This document shows positions 1 through 8,132 of a stretch of DNA of 64,000 bases, in pieces (position 1 is the stretch's first letter; each line of letters opens with the position of its first letter). The stretch spans positions 1 to 64,000 of the forward strand of contig NZ_AOIT01000049.1 in assembly GCF_000337475.1 (NCBI RefSeq), in the 5' to 3' direction. The translations under genes and the position numbers were made by a program. The notes beneath the pieces are model-generated. The model did not search any database and was not told the DNA's origin. It saw nothing but the letters and a program-made list of their open reading frames with translations. The stretch is from Natrinema limicola JCM 13563 (GTDB taxonomy: Archaea; Halobacteriota; Halobacteria; Halobacteriales; Natrialbaceae).

Positions 1-1581
1 CACTCACGGGTGGTGAGTGGCGGTCGTGATTCCTTGATCGGCCCTGTATTCGGGATCGATTCCTACCGACAGACGCGAATCTCGTGCACGGATTTTGGGG
101 TATTCGCAGCACCACCCGCCGAGCCGACGGACGTCGCGACGACGACCCTCGTCGACGAGGACCGAAACGACGTCATCACCGTCAAAGCGATCGGACCGGG
201 TGCGTGGGGAAGTTCGATCGCCGCGATCGTCGAGGACAGCGAGAACGACTATTTCACCCTCACGCTCCGATACTGGTCGTGTGATCTCGAGGCGGTCAGC
301 AAACCTGCATCCGATCAGCCCGAGCCCGCGCCCGACATCGAAGAAGTCTACGAGGACATGTCGGCCGATCCCGAATCCAGCCAGTTCTACGAGAAACAGA
401 TCCCGGGATCGGTGCTCGTCGACCTCGAACAGCAAGCTGCGGGCTGCCCTGCAGAGGGGCTCTCCTGGCTGTCTCGGGACGTCCCTGAAGAGTACGCCGA
501 CGGTGGGCTAATCGAAGTCGGCGATGAGTCGGAGACTGCTGCCTACATCCCTGACGATCTCGAGGAACGAGCGTACACCGAGTTACAGGGGATCGCCAAA
601 CCGTTCGACATCGACGCGTCCCAGTCGCAAGAGGAGCTGCAGGCGGAGCTCGAGGAGATCCGTGCCGGCGAAATGGCGGTCGACGTCGACGTCGTCTCCG
701 ATCTCTCAGCGGTGCCCGAGACAGAGACCGTGTCGCTGAGTGACTACGAAGGTATCGACAAGCCCGGAATGCGAACCGGTCTTGCGGCGTTCAGGGAACT
801 CGACAATGTCTCACTCATGTGTGTCCCTGACGAAAACGAGATCGAGGGGCTGACTGAGGCGCTCGTCGCTCACTGTGAGAACATGGGTGAGCGGTTCGCG
901 ATCTTGCAGGCACCGCAGAACGCGGGTGCGATCTCGGAGCTCGAGACGCCGGTTGATTCCTCGTATGCGGCCTATTACTATCCGTGGGTCGAGGCGACGG
1001 ATCCGCTGACCAACCGAAAGCGGCTCGTCCCACCTGGCGGTCACATCGCCGGGATCTTCGCGCGAAGCGACATCGAACACGGCGTCCACAAGGCACCCGC
1101 AAACGAAGTCGTTCGGGGCATCCTCGGCACACAACACACGATCACCAAGGGCGAACAAGACGTGCTGAATCCGAAGGGCGTCAACTGCATTCGGAGCTTC
1201 CAGGGTCGTGGCATCCGCCTCTGGGGTGCCCGAACAACGTCCAGCGATCCGTCCTGGAAATACGTGAACGTACGGCGACTGTTCCTCTACATCGAGCAGT
1301 CGATCGACGAGGGAACCCAGTGGGCGGTCTTCGAGCCCAACGACGAGGACCTGTGGGCCCGCGTCCGCCAGTCCGCGGAGAACTTCCTGACGACGATCTG
1401 GCGAGACGGCGGGCTACAAGGCAGCACCGCCGACGAGGCGTTCTACGTCAAATGCGGCGAGGAAACGATGACGCAAGACGACATCGACAATGGCCGCCTC
1501 ATCGTCGAGATCGGCATTGCGCCCGTCAAACCGGCCGAGTTCGTCGTCTTCAGGATCAGTCAGGATACCAGCGACACATAG
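1..1581 (+). CDS. contractile tail sheath protein (5' truncated by window edge)
   Basis: This is the C-terminal part of a phage-tail-type sheath, the outer tube that shortens to drive an inner tube through a target membrane. The frame is open from base 1, so the true start lies left of the window; GTG at 10 is probably internal. About 526 codons are visible. The last 150 residues are the recognisable core: LNPKGVNCIRSF, RGIRLWGARTTSSD and VNVRRLFLYIEQSI, followed by the helix that packs against the next subunit (WAVFEPNDEDLWARVR) and the final beta-strand region (LIVEIGIAPVKPAEFVVFRI). Residues of roughly 90-240 are an acidic, poorly conserved insertion likely to be surface exposed. Tube and chaperone genes follow on the same strand. 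It could belong to a provirus or to an extracellular contractile injection system; the DUF6760-like neighbour favours the latter. Confidence 0.9.
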   Translation, partial: HSRVVSGGRDSLIGPVFGIDSYRQTRISCTDFGVFAAPPAEPTDVATTTLVDEDRNDVITVKAIGPGAWGSSIAAIVEDSENDYFTLTLRYWSCDLEAVSKPASDQPEPAPDIEEVYEDMSADPESSQFYEKQIPGSVLVDLEQQAAGCPAEGLSWLSRDVPEEYADGGLIEVGDESETAAYIPDDLEERAYTELQGIAKPFDIDASQSQEELQAELEEIRAGEMAVDVDVVSDLSAVPETETVSLSDYEGIDKPGMRTGLAAFRELDNVSLMCVPDENEIEGLTEALVAHCENMGERFAILQAPQNAGAISELETPVDSSYAAYYYPWVEATDPLTNRKRLVPPGGHIAGIFARSDIEHGVHKAPANEVVRGILGTQHTITKGEQDVLNPKGVNCIRSFQGRGIRLWGARTTSSDPSWKYVNVRRLFLYIEQSIDEGTQWAVFEPNDEDLWARVRQSAENFLTTIWRDGGLQGSTADEAFYVKCGEETMTQDDIDNGRLIVEIGIAPVKPAEFVVFRISQDTSDT

Positions 1582-1634
1582 CGCTGCCCACCCATAGCTG
1601 ATAGCTCCGAAACCAATACGCAACTACCACGACA

Positions 1635-2093
1635 ATGCCAGATTCACACGGACCACTCAGACAAACCGAATTCAAGGTCGAACTCGACGGCGTCGGCGTC
1701 CCCGGCTTCGTCGAGGTCGAACTGCCAGCGATGCGAACCGAACAGGTCGAATACCGCGAAGGTAACGACCCATCACACAACCGAAAGCTCTGGGGAGACA
1801 CCCAGTACGACGACCTCGTTCTCGTTCGCGGTGCAAACGAGAAAAACGAGGCGCTCTACAAGTGGCGAAAAGCCGTCGACCAAGGGAAGATGGACGACGG
1901 CGGCCGGAAGAACATCGCCGTGATCATCATGAACGAAGTCGGCGACTCGGTACTTCGGTTCGAGTTCACGAAGGCGTGGATCAAAGAGTATCGACCGCCG
2001 ACGCTCAACTCCCACGGCGGGGGCGGACAGGGTAACCTCGCGACCGAATCCTACGTCGTCACGTTCGACGAGATGGAGCGCAAGAACGTATGA
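1635..2093 (+). CDS. tail tube protein 1 (T4 gp19-like)
   Basis: Inner tube subunit of the contractile particle, 152 residues, the usual gp19/Afp1 family length. Visible family features are the opening strand FKVELDGVGVPGFVEVELP, the YREGNDP turn, LVLVRGANEKNEALYKW, the RKNIAVIIMNEVGD segment and the closing TESYVVTFDEMERK strand. ATG at 1635 is preceded by a 53-bp gap after the sheath. Its stop overlaps the ATG of the next small ORF (ATGA), so the genes are translationally coupled. It is clearly diverged from the second tube gene at 3123, as in systems that use different tube subunits along the shaft or at the baseplate. Confidence 0.92.
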   Translation: MPDSHGPLRQTEFKVELDGVGVPGFVEVELPAMRTEQVEYREGNDPSHNRKLWGDTQYDDLVLVRGANEKNEALYKWRKAVDQGKMDDGGRKNIAVIIMNEVGDSVLRFEFTKAWIKEYRPPTLNSHGGGGQGNLATESYVVTFDEMERKNV

Positions 2094-2260
2094 CACGGCC
2101 AGCCAACAAGTCTCCGGGTTCGGGTACCGTTTCCGTTCCGCCCGCTCGACTCGATTCGGACTGGCACGTCGACGACGAAGGTGTAGTTCACACCGGTCGG
2201 TCAGCTCCGTTCGCCGGGCGCGTCGTCGTGGCCTGTGACCGTCGGGGTGGTCGACCATGA
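2090..2260 (+). CDS. 56-aa protein between tube and chaperone genes
   Basis: The ORF begins at ATG 2090, overlapping the tube-gene stop, and ends at TGA 2258-2260, overlapping the ATG of the next gene; both junctions are ATGA overlaps. That tight packing is the main reason to call it real. The product is 56 residues, basic for a haloarchaeon, with a Ser/Pro/Gly-rich N-terminus and a core DSDWHVDDEGVVHTGRSAP. I see no transmembrane segment, signal peptide or zinc motif, and I do not recognise a family. Position suggests an accessory or assembly factor, or a translational spacer between the abundant tube protein and the chaperone. Confidence 0.6.
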   Translation: MTRPANKSPGSGTVSVPPARLDSDWHVDDEGVVHTGRSAPFAGRVVVACDRRGGRP

Positions 2261-2817
2261 CCGGCGGCACGCTCCAGACGGAGTTCGAGTTTACCCTTCC
2301 GCAGGGGTACGTCGACGACGAGGGAACACTCCACAAGGAGGGGCGCATGCGCCTCGCGACGGCAGCCGACGAAATCGAGCCACTACAAACCCCTCGCGTC
2401 CAGTCGAACTCCTCGTATCTCACGCTCGTCTTGCTCTCGCGGGTCGTGACCGAACTCGGCGACCTCGAGACGATCGACGTCGGCGTCATCGAGGACCTGT
2501 TCGTCTCGGACCTCGAGTATCTCCAGGCGCTGTACGAGCGGATCAACAATCAGGGCGTAAACGCCGTCGAGACGGCCTGCCCCGAGTGTGGCGAGCGGTT
2601 CGAGATCGACGCCGAAAGCGGTGCCCACCTTACGACGGACGGTGCAAGCAGCCCCATGGCTCAGGCTGGAAGGGACGCCGGCGCGACCGGCGTCGGCGGT
2701 GATCTCGGTGGCATCGATGCGATCGACTCGTCCGGACTCGAGGCCACCGAGATGCAAGCGGCCAGCGTCGAATCGAACGACGGTGAGGAATCAACGCCGG
2801 GAAATCCAGTGGAGTAA
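2257..2817 (+). CDS. phage-tail-assembly-chaperone-like protein of the contractile system
   Basis: 186 residues. The first 110 residues resemble the small protein that follows the tube gene in many eCIS and myovirus-like loci: an opening FEFTLPQGYVDDEGTLHKEG, then RMRLATAADEIEPLQTPRV, SYLTLVLLSRVVTELGDL and a helical VIEDLFVSDLEYLQALYERIN. It is expected to act in the cytoplasm during tube or tape assembly. Residues 108-111 carry one CPEC pair (CPECGERFEI); a second CxxC is absent, so zinc binding would need a dimer or partner. The last 60 residues are low-complexity Gly/Ala/Ser/Asp and probably disordered. ATG overlaps the preceding stop. Confidence 0.75.
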   Translation: MTGGTLQTEFEFTLPQGYVDDEGTLHKEGRMRLATAADEIEPLQTPRVQSNSSYLTLVLLSRVVTELGDLETIDVGVIEDLFVSDLEYLQALYERINNQGVNAVETACPECGERFEIDAESGAHLTTDGASSPMAQAGRDAGATGVGGDLGGIDAIDSSGLEATEMQAASVESNDGEESTPGNPVE

Positions 2818-2822
2818 TCCGG

Positions 2823-3071
2823 TTGTACGAACCGGATCGCCTCTACGAGGAGGTCGCGTTCGTGGCCTACCACTTCGGATGGAGCCACGAGACGGTGTTG
2901 AACATGCCTCACTGGGAACGACAGCGATGGTGTACGGAGATCAGCGAGATCAACGATCGAATGAACGAGACACCGTCGGAGCGGGGCCATGGCCATCATG
3001 GCGGTCGCGGCCGCAGACGTGACGACGCTGGCGGTGGGATCGTCCTCCGTAACCCGCCGGAGTCCGGCTAA
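2823..3071 (+). CDS. DUF6760-like small protein of the contractile system
   Basis: 82 residues from a TTG start, 5 bp after the chaperone gene. The first 46 residues (MYEPDRLYEEVAFVAYHFGW, then SHETVLNMPHWERQRW and EISEINDRMN) match the short helical domain I know as DUF6760, which is found almost only in eCIS-type operons next to tube and chaperone genes. The remainder is a basic Gly/His/Arg-rich tail, unusual for a halophile and possibly nucleic-acid or surface interacting. Exact role is unknown. The presence of this family is the best argument that the locus is an injection system and not a generic provirus. Confidence 0.75.
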   Translation: MYEPDRLYEEVAFVAYHFGWSHETVLNMPHWERQRWCTEISEINDRMNETPSERGHGHHGGRGRRRDDAGGGIVLRNPPESG

Positions 3072-3122
3072 CTACGAACCACGGTATCTGGGGTGCAGAT
3101 ACCACCGCGCAGTACCGAAGAG

Positions 3123-3578
3123 ATGGCACCAGACACGAACGAAACCGATCCCTACGCACAGTATAATTTCGAGGTCGAGGTAGACGGCGAGGCGGTTGCC
3201 GGATTCGCCGAGGTCGCCGGGATAACGATGGAACTGGAAACCGTTCCGTACCGAGAGGGTGGCGTCAACGATCACGTCCATCAGTTACCTGGCCAGTTCG
3301 CACACGCGAACCTCGTCCTCCGACGCGGACTGACGAAAAACACGACCTTCTGGGAGTGGATCCAGACGGTCATGAGTGGGACGCTCACCAGAAAAAACAT
3401 CGTCGTCACGGTGAAAGACGGCTTTCGCGGCGACAGTCAATGGGGGTGGGAGTTCGCCGGTGCGTATCCGACGAAGTGGTCTGGGCCGGACCTCGTGAGT
3501 ACCGACCGAGGGATGGCAATCGAGTCGATCGAGTTGGCATACGAGCGCTTCTCGACGCTGTCAGGGATGCCGGACTAG
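3123..3578 (+). CDS. tail tube protein 2 (gp19/Afp5-like)
   Basis: Second tube-family protein, 151 residues from ATG 3123; a GTG at 3093 in the same frame would add ten residues, but the ATG matches family starts better. The core reads YNFEVEVDGEAVAGFAEVAG, ETVPYREGG, ANLVLRRGLTKNTTFWEW, RKNIVVTVKDG and a closing SIELAYERFS. It is distinct from tube 1 and probably forms a different ring, for instance the baseplate-proximal tube initiator. It is the last gene of the operon; uvrB converges on it 34 bp further on. Confidence 0.9.
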   Translation: MAPDTNETDPYAQYNFEVEVDGEAVAGFAEVAGITMELETVPYREGGVNDHVHQLPGQFAHANLVLRRGLTKNTTFWEWIQTVMSGTLTRKNIVVTVKDGFRGDSQWGWEFAGAYPTKWSGPDLVSTDRGMAIESIELAYERFSTLSGMPD

Positions 3579-3612
3579 CGGTCACAACTGGTGGAGTTGT
3601 CCCCGCATCCTT

Positions 3613-5673
3613 TCAGAATTCCTCGGTCGGCGGCGCAATTCCCTCGTCCTCGTCACCGCCATCGAGATCGAACTCGTCTCGAAGTTCCCGAATCCGATCT
3701 CTGATATCGGCCGCCAACTCGAACTCGAGGTTGTTCGCGGCCTCCTGCATCTGGGTCTCGAGTTCGTCGATATAGCGCGCGGCGTCGTCTTCGTCCTCGA
3801 GTTCCCGGCCGGAGACTTCGCTGGTGTCGGTCTTCGACCCGGGGAGGTTCGTCTCGCCGATTTCCTTGTCGATCGTGGTCGGCTCGAGGCCGTGGTCCTC
3901 GTTGTACTGCTGTTGAATCCGCCGCCGTCGCTGTGTCTCCTCGATCGCGGACTCCATGGCCGACGAGGGTTCGTCGGCGTAGAGGACGACCTCACCGTTG
4001 ACATTGCGGGCGGCCCGGCCCATCGTCTGGACGAGCGTCGTTTCCGAGCGCAGGAACCCCTCCTGATCGGCGTCTAAGATCGCTACCAGCGAGACTTCGG
4101 GGATGTCCAGGCCCTCCCGCAGGAGGTTAATCCCCACGAGGACGTCGATCTCACCCAATCGCAGCGAGCGGATAATCTCGTGGCGCTCGAGCGTGTCGGT
4201 CTCGTCGTGCATGTAGGCGACGTCGACGCCCGCTTCCTCGAGATACTCGGTCAGGTCCTCGGCCATCCGTTTGGTCAGCGTCGTCACGAGGGTGCGCTCA
4301 TCGCGGTCGATACGCTCGTCGATGCGATCCATGAGATCGTCGACCTGCCCGGTTGCGTCCGCGACCTCGATCTGTGGGTCGACGAGGTGGGTGGGGCGAA
4401 CGATCTGTTCGACGATCTGGTCGCTGTGCTCGGTTTCATAGTCGCCCGGCGTCGCCGAGACGTACAGCGTCTGGTCCGTTTTCTCCTCGAACTCCTCGAA
4501 TGTGAGCGGGCGGTTGTCGTACGCTGTGGGGAGCCGAAAGCCGTTCTCGACCAGCGAGTCCTTGCGGGATTTGTCGCCGGCGTACTGCCCGCGGATCTGG
4601 GGCAGCGTGACGTGTGATTCGTCGACGACGGTCAGGAAGTCATCGGGGAAGTAGTCAAGCAAGGTGTAGGGCGCGTCGCCGGAGTCGCGATCCGAGAGAT
4701 AGACCGAGTAGTTCTCGATACCGGAACAGTAGCCGGTCTCGGCCATCATCTCGAGGTCGAAGGTCGTCCGCTCTTCGATGCGCTGGGCGGCGACCAGATC
4801 ACCTTGTCGCTCGAAATAGGAGATGCGCGAATCCAGGTCGTCACGGATCTCGTCCATCGCGCGCTCGAGTTTCGTCTCCGGAATCGAGTAGTGCTCCGCA
4901 GGGTGGATCAACACGGCCTGTTGCTCGCCTTTGGTCTCGCCCTCGAGCGGGTCGACCTTGACCATGCGGTCGATCTCGTCGCCCCAGAGTTCGACGCGGA
5001 CGGCATAGCGGCCGTACATCGGGTAGATCTCGATGGTGTCGCCCCGCACGCGGAACGTGCCCTGTGTGAAGTCGACGTCGTTGCGCTCGTAGTTTAAGTC
5101 CACGAGCTGGGCCAGCAGGTCGTCACGGCCGATCTCCTCGCCGACCTCGAGGCGCAGGGACATGTCGACGTAGTTGCGTGGATCACCGAGGCCGTAGATC
5201 GCCGACACGGAGGCGACGACGATGACGTCCTCCCGTGTGAGCAGCGACCGGGTCGCGCTATGTCGGAGGCGGTCGATCTCGTCGTTGATGGAGGCGTCCT
5301 TGTCGATGTAGGTGTCTGTCTGTTCGACGTAGGCCTCGGGCTGGTAGTAGTCGTAGTAGGAGACGAAGTACTCGACGGCGTTCTCGGAGAACAGATTGCG
5401 GAACTCCTCGTAGAGCTGGGCCGCCAGCGTCTTGTTGTGGGCGATAACGAGGGTCGGCTTCTGGATCTCCTCAATGACCCACGAGACAGTGTTCGTTTTC
5501 CCGGAGCCAGTCACCCCGAGCAAGGTCTGTTTGTCCATGCCGGACTGGAAGCCCGCGGCCACTTGTTCGATCGCCTCGGGCTGATCGCCTGCGGGGTCGA
5601 ATGGAGCGTCGACGACAAACGGTCGGTCGACGTCCGGACGGTCCGGCTGCAGCGGGCCTTGCGCGTCGCTCAT
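3613..5673 (-). CDS. uvrB: UvrABC excinuclease subunit B
   Basis: DNA-damage verification helicase of nucleotide excision repair, 686 residues, full length. Walker A GVTGSGKT lies at residues 53-60. The beta-hairpin that inserts between DNA strands follows ([20 protein letters not shown]). Further helicase motifs include VDESH and [17 protein letters not shown]. The C-terminal UVR motif that contacts UvrC is present ([20 protein letters not shown]). The start ATG at 5673 gives a short acidic N-terminal extension usual in haloarchaea. It is convergent with the tail tube gene; uvrA and uvrC are not in the window. Archaea with a bacterial-type Uvr system are a minority that includes haloarchaea. 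Confidence 0.97.
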   Translation of the reverse strand: MSDAQGPLQPDRPDVDRPFVVDAPFDPAGDQPEAIEQVAAGFQSGMDKQTLLGVTGSGKTNTVSWVIEEIQKPTLVIAHNKTLAAQLYEEFRNLFSENAVEYFVSYYDYYQPEAYVEQTDTYIDKDASINDEIDRLRHSATRSLLTREDVIVVASVSAIYGLGDPRNYVDMSLRLEVGEEIGRDDLLAQLVDLNYERNDVDFTQGTFRVRGDTIEIYPMYGRYAVRVELWGDEIDRMVKVDPLEGETKGEQQAVLIHPAEHYSIPETKLERAMDEIRDDLDSRISYFERQGDLVAAQRIEERTTFDLEMMAETGYCSGIENYSVYLSDRDSGDAPYTLLDYFPDDFLTVVDESHVTLPQIRGQYAGDKSRKDSLVENGFRLPTAYDNRPLTFEEFEEKTDQTLYVSATPGDYETEHSDQIVEQIVRPTHLVDPQIEVADATGQVDDLMDRIDERIDRDERTLVTTLTKRMAEDLTEYLEEAGVDVAYMHDETDTLERHEIIRSLRLGEIDVLVGINLLREGLDIPEVSLVAILDADQEGFLRSETTLVQTMGRAARNVNGEVVLYADEPSSAMESAIEETQRRRRIQQQYNEDHGLEPTTIDKEIGETNLPGSKTDTSEVSGRELEDEDDAARYIDELETQMQEAANNLEFELAADIRDRIRELRDEFDLDGGDEDEGIAPPTEEF

Positions 5674-5771
5674 TGTCGGCGTCAGGGGCTCGAGCCACTT
5701 GACCCGCTCGCATACCCGGCCGGATAGGGATGGCGAGTTGTCTAAAAAAGGCGTCTCGCCGCACCAGTTAG

Positions 5772-6521
5772 CTACATATCGTCGTCGGTCGTCGGGCCGT
5801 CGACGGTCACCTCAACAGTGAACTCGCGGTCCATCGCGTCTTCCGGCGGCTCGAGGTAGCCGATCGCGTAGCCGGTGTAGGCCATCCCCCGCTCGAGCGT
5901 GACGTCGAACGAGGCAACGGTCGTCTCGGGATCGCCGGCCGGCCGGACCGAGAGAGTATACGACCCGGCGGGGACCGGGACGTAGTCGGTCGCGTCAGTA
6001 AACGCGACGTTCTCGAAGAGTAGTTCGTCGTCGGCGTAGACATCGACCGCCGGCGCGTCGGGTACGGCGTGAACGAGTCGGGCAAGCGCCGAGCCCGCGT
6101 CTACGAGGACCGCCGGCTGGAAGGTCTCGGCCTCGAGTTCGCCGATCGCGGCGACAGTGTAGTATGCGGCACCGAAGGTCACGTCGCCCTCGAAGGCGAC
6201 CGTGTTCGGATCGCCGGCGGCCGTGATCGTCACCGTGTAGGTGCCCGGCTTGAGCTCTAGATACGGCGAGACGTCACCGTAGGCGACGTCTGCGAGTACC
6301 TGCTCATCGTTGACGTAGACGTCGACGTTCGGTGCGTCCGGGGAGAAGTGTGCGACCCGGACGGCCGCACCCGACATCTCTTTCGACGTATCGACCGAGT
6401 CCGTGTCACTCGAGCGCTCGTCGTGTTTGTATTCGCCGCCGGCCAAAACGGTGCCACTCGCTGCTGTTACCCCACCTGCGATGCCCATCGTTTTCAGGGC
6501 AGTTCGTCGTGATACTGGCAT
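5772..6521 (-). CDS. Tat-exported DUF4397 protein
   Basis: 249 residues from ATG 6521. The N-terminus carries a twin-arginine signal ([20 protein letters not shown]), so the folded protein should be exported by the Tat pathway. Two tandem DUF4397 beta-domains follow: the first begins [20 protein letters not shown] and the second [21 protein letters not shown]. Each has a PGTYTV/AGSYTL strand. Such proteins are predicted to be extracellular or wall associated; no enzymatic residues are evident. A longer upstream in-frame extension exists, but it would bury the Tat signal. Confidence 0.88.
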   Translation of the reverse strand: MPVSRRTALKTMGIAGGVTAASGTVLAGGEYKHDERSSDTDSVDTSKEMSGAAVRVAHFSPDAPNVDVYVNDEQVLADVAYGDVSPYLELKPGTYTVTITAAGDPNTVAFEGDVTFGAAYYTVAAIGELEAETFQPAVLVDAGSALARLVHAVPDAPAVDVYADDELLFENVAFTDATDYVPVPAGSYTLSVRPAGDPETTVASFDVTLERGMAYTGYAIGYLEPPEDAMDREFTVEVTVDGPTTDDDM

Positions 6522-6868
6522 GCTGCGAGTGACAGCGGGGACGCCGAAGGAAAAAAGCGCCCAGTCAGTATCACGGGTAGTTTCGACGTTTCTCGCGGTG
6601 CTTTCCGTGTATGTGGAACCTGCCGTCTGAAGGCGACCCATAACCGACGAGTAAGGGACGCCAACACGAGTAGCGGTCGCGAACACTCAGGTCCGTTTTG
6701 AGACCGCAGCACGTGGCGACTGCTCTCCCAACCGTTATGCAGCGAGACGTGCTGGCCGCAGCTATGTCCGACGAACTCGAGTCGGCGCTCGAATCTGCCA
6801 AAGCCTATCGCGAGACCATCGATCGGACATAACGCGCGAGCGGAGACGACGGCACGCGGAGGCGGTGC
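6522..6868. other. intergenic region between DUF4397 and orc genes
   Basis: No well-supported gene. It holds the upstream region of the DUF4397 gene, including an A-run at about 6549-6555, and a very short ORF at 6737-6832 listed separately. Confidence 0.5.
6737..6832 (+). CDS. possible 31-aa ORF or gene fragment
   Basis: ATG 6737 opens 31 codons; an internal ATG at 6764 would give 22 residues starting MSDELESALESAKAYRETID. The latter looks like the acidic helical N-terminus of a haloarchaeal protein, and codon choice is ordinary for the genome. The frame then stops at TAA 6830-6832. It may be a micro-protein or the stub of a lost gene. Nothing else supports it. Confidence 0.25.
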   Translation: MQRDVLAAAMSDELESALESAKAYRETIDRT

Positions 6869-7999
6869 TTACTCGAGGCGTTCTAACACTGCCGCTTTCT
6901 CGTAGGATAGCGACAGCGACCGCGAGCGCCCCCGCCCATCGACATCGGTGTAGTCGGCATCGATCAGGCCGAGCTGGTCGAGTTTGTTGACGATCTCGGA
7001 GTAGCGCGTATAACCCAGCTCGGTCCGCTCGTGGAACGCCTCGTAGACTGCGCCAGCTTGCTCGCCGTCGTGGGTGGCGATCACCTCGAGCAGCGCTTGT
7101 TCGGTCTCGCTGAGTCCCGACAGCGACCGGGTGAGGTTGATATACTTGGATTTCTCGTATGCGTCCTCGACGTCCTGGCGCTCGACAGTGCGGCTGGCTC
7201 GCATCTCGGCGTTGAGCCCGGCTCGGCGAAGCAGGTCGATCCCGACCCGAAGATCGCCGCTTTCGGCGGTGAGGTCGGCGACGTACTCGAGGGTATCTCG
7301 TGAGATAACCCCGTCGTGGAAGCCACGTGTGACGCGTTCGGCGAGGATGTCGACGATCTCGGGCTGGTCGTAGACGGGGAAATAGACGTCTTCGGGGCGG
7401 AAGACGCTCTGGACACGGGAATCGAGTTCGTCGGTGACGTCCAAGGCGGGGTCGGAGGAGACGACGATGACGCCGATCTTCGCGCCGGGGTACTCCTCGT
7501 GAGCCCGCAGCAGCGAATAAAGGGTGTCGCTGGCCTCGTTCTCGTAGAAGAGGTAGTTGACGTCATCGAGTGCGACGATGAGGACCTTGTCTTCCTCGAC
7601 GAGCTTCTCGGCGATCTGGCCGAACAGCTTCTTGAACGAGATGCCCGACGAGGGTGGCTCGTAATCAAATGTGCCCTCGAACAGTCGCGAAAAGACGGAG
7701 TACCGCGTCGCATTGACCTGACAGTTGACGCGAATCGTCCGGACATCGCTCGTCTGCGTCCCGATCTCGTCGAACAGCTTCTGGACTGCTGTCGTCTTCC
7801 CTGTGCCAGGTGGGCCCCGCACCACGACGTTGAGCGGCCGCGACCCCCGCACCGCCGGGCGCAGCGCATACGTCAGGCTCTGGGTCTGGCCCTCGCGGTG
7901 CTTGAACGTCTCGGGGACGTAGTCGATCTCGAAGACGTGCTCGTTTTTGAACACGGATTCGTCCCACGACAACATCCCCTCGTCGGGGTCGTCTGCCAT
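6869..7999 (-). CDS. orc: Orc1/Cdc6 family replication initiator
   Basis: 376 residues from ATG 7999, chosen because GGTGA lies just upstream on the minus strand. It has an AAA+ core with Walker A GPPGTGKTT at residues 62-70, Walker B in LIVALDDVNYL and sensor-2 region SGDLRVGIDLLRRAG, followed by a winged-helix C-terminus (GYTRYSEIVNKLDQLGLID). It would bind origin-type repeats and load or recruit MCM. Haloarchaea carry many paralogues and most do not fire a major origin. I saw no ORB-type repeats beside it, so it may be a non-origin paralogue. A 7-bp-arm inverted repeat lies 72-94 bp upstream. Confidence 0.93.
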   Translation of the reverse strand: MADDPDEGMLSWDESVFKNEHVFEIDYVPETFKHREGQTQSLTYALRPAVRGSRPLNVVVRGPPGTGKTTAVQKLFDEIGTQTSDVRTIRVNCQVNATRYSVFSRLFEGTFDYEPPSSGISFKKLFGQIAEKLVEEDKVLIVALDDVNYLFYENEASDTLYSLLRAHEEYPGAKIGVIVVSSDPALDVTDELDSRVQSVFRPEDVYFPVYDQPEIVDILAERVTRGFHDGVISRDTLEYVADLTAESGDLRVGIDLLRRAGLNAEMRASRTVERQDVEDAYEKSKYINLTRSLSGLSETEQALLEVIATHDGEQAGAVYEAFHERTELGYTRYSEIVNKLDQLGLIDADYTDVDGRGRSRSLSLSYEKAAVLERLE

Positions 8000-8070
8000 C
8001 ACTTTCACCCTGCTTCCGCAGCGTCTTAACCCTTCGGTGGGTCCACATCCCGGACAGAGCCCATATCGCC

Positions 8071-8093
8071 TGTTACTGTCTGACATAGTAACA
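8071..8093. promoter_or_regulatory. inverted repeat upstream of orc (candidate operator)
   Basis: Perfect arms TGTTACT (8071-8077) and AGTAACA (8087-8093) are separated by 9 bp. The element sits between the divergent-distance start of orc (7999, minus) and the end of the MutS-family gene (8133). It is a candidate binding site for Orc itself or for a dimeric repressor. No experimental support. Confidence 0.4.
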
Positions 8094-8132
8094 AGGCCAT
8101 CATATTCATATCGTCACACCGCCACGGCTCGG

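Noticed and set aside
8000-8132. Replication origin next to orc
   Set aside because: I found no ORB-type repeats or AT-rich unwinding element; only one non-ORB inverted repeat is present.
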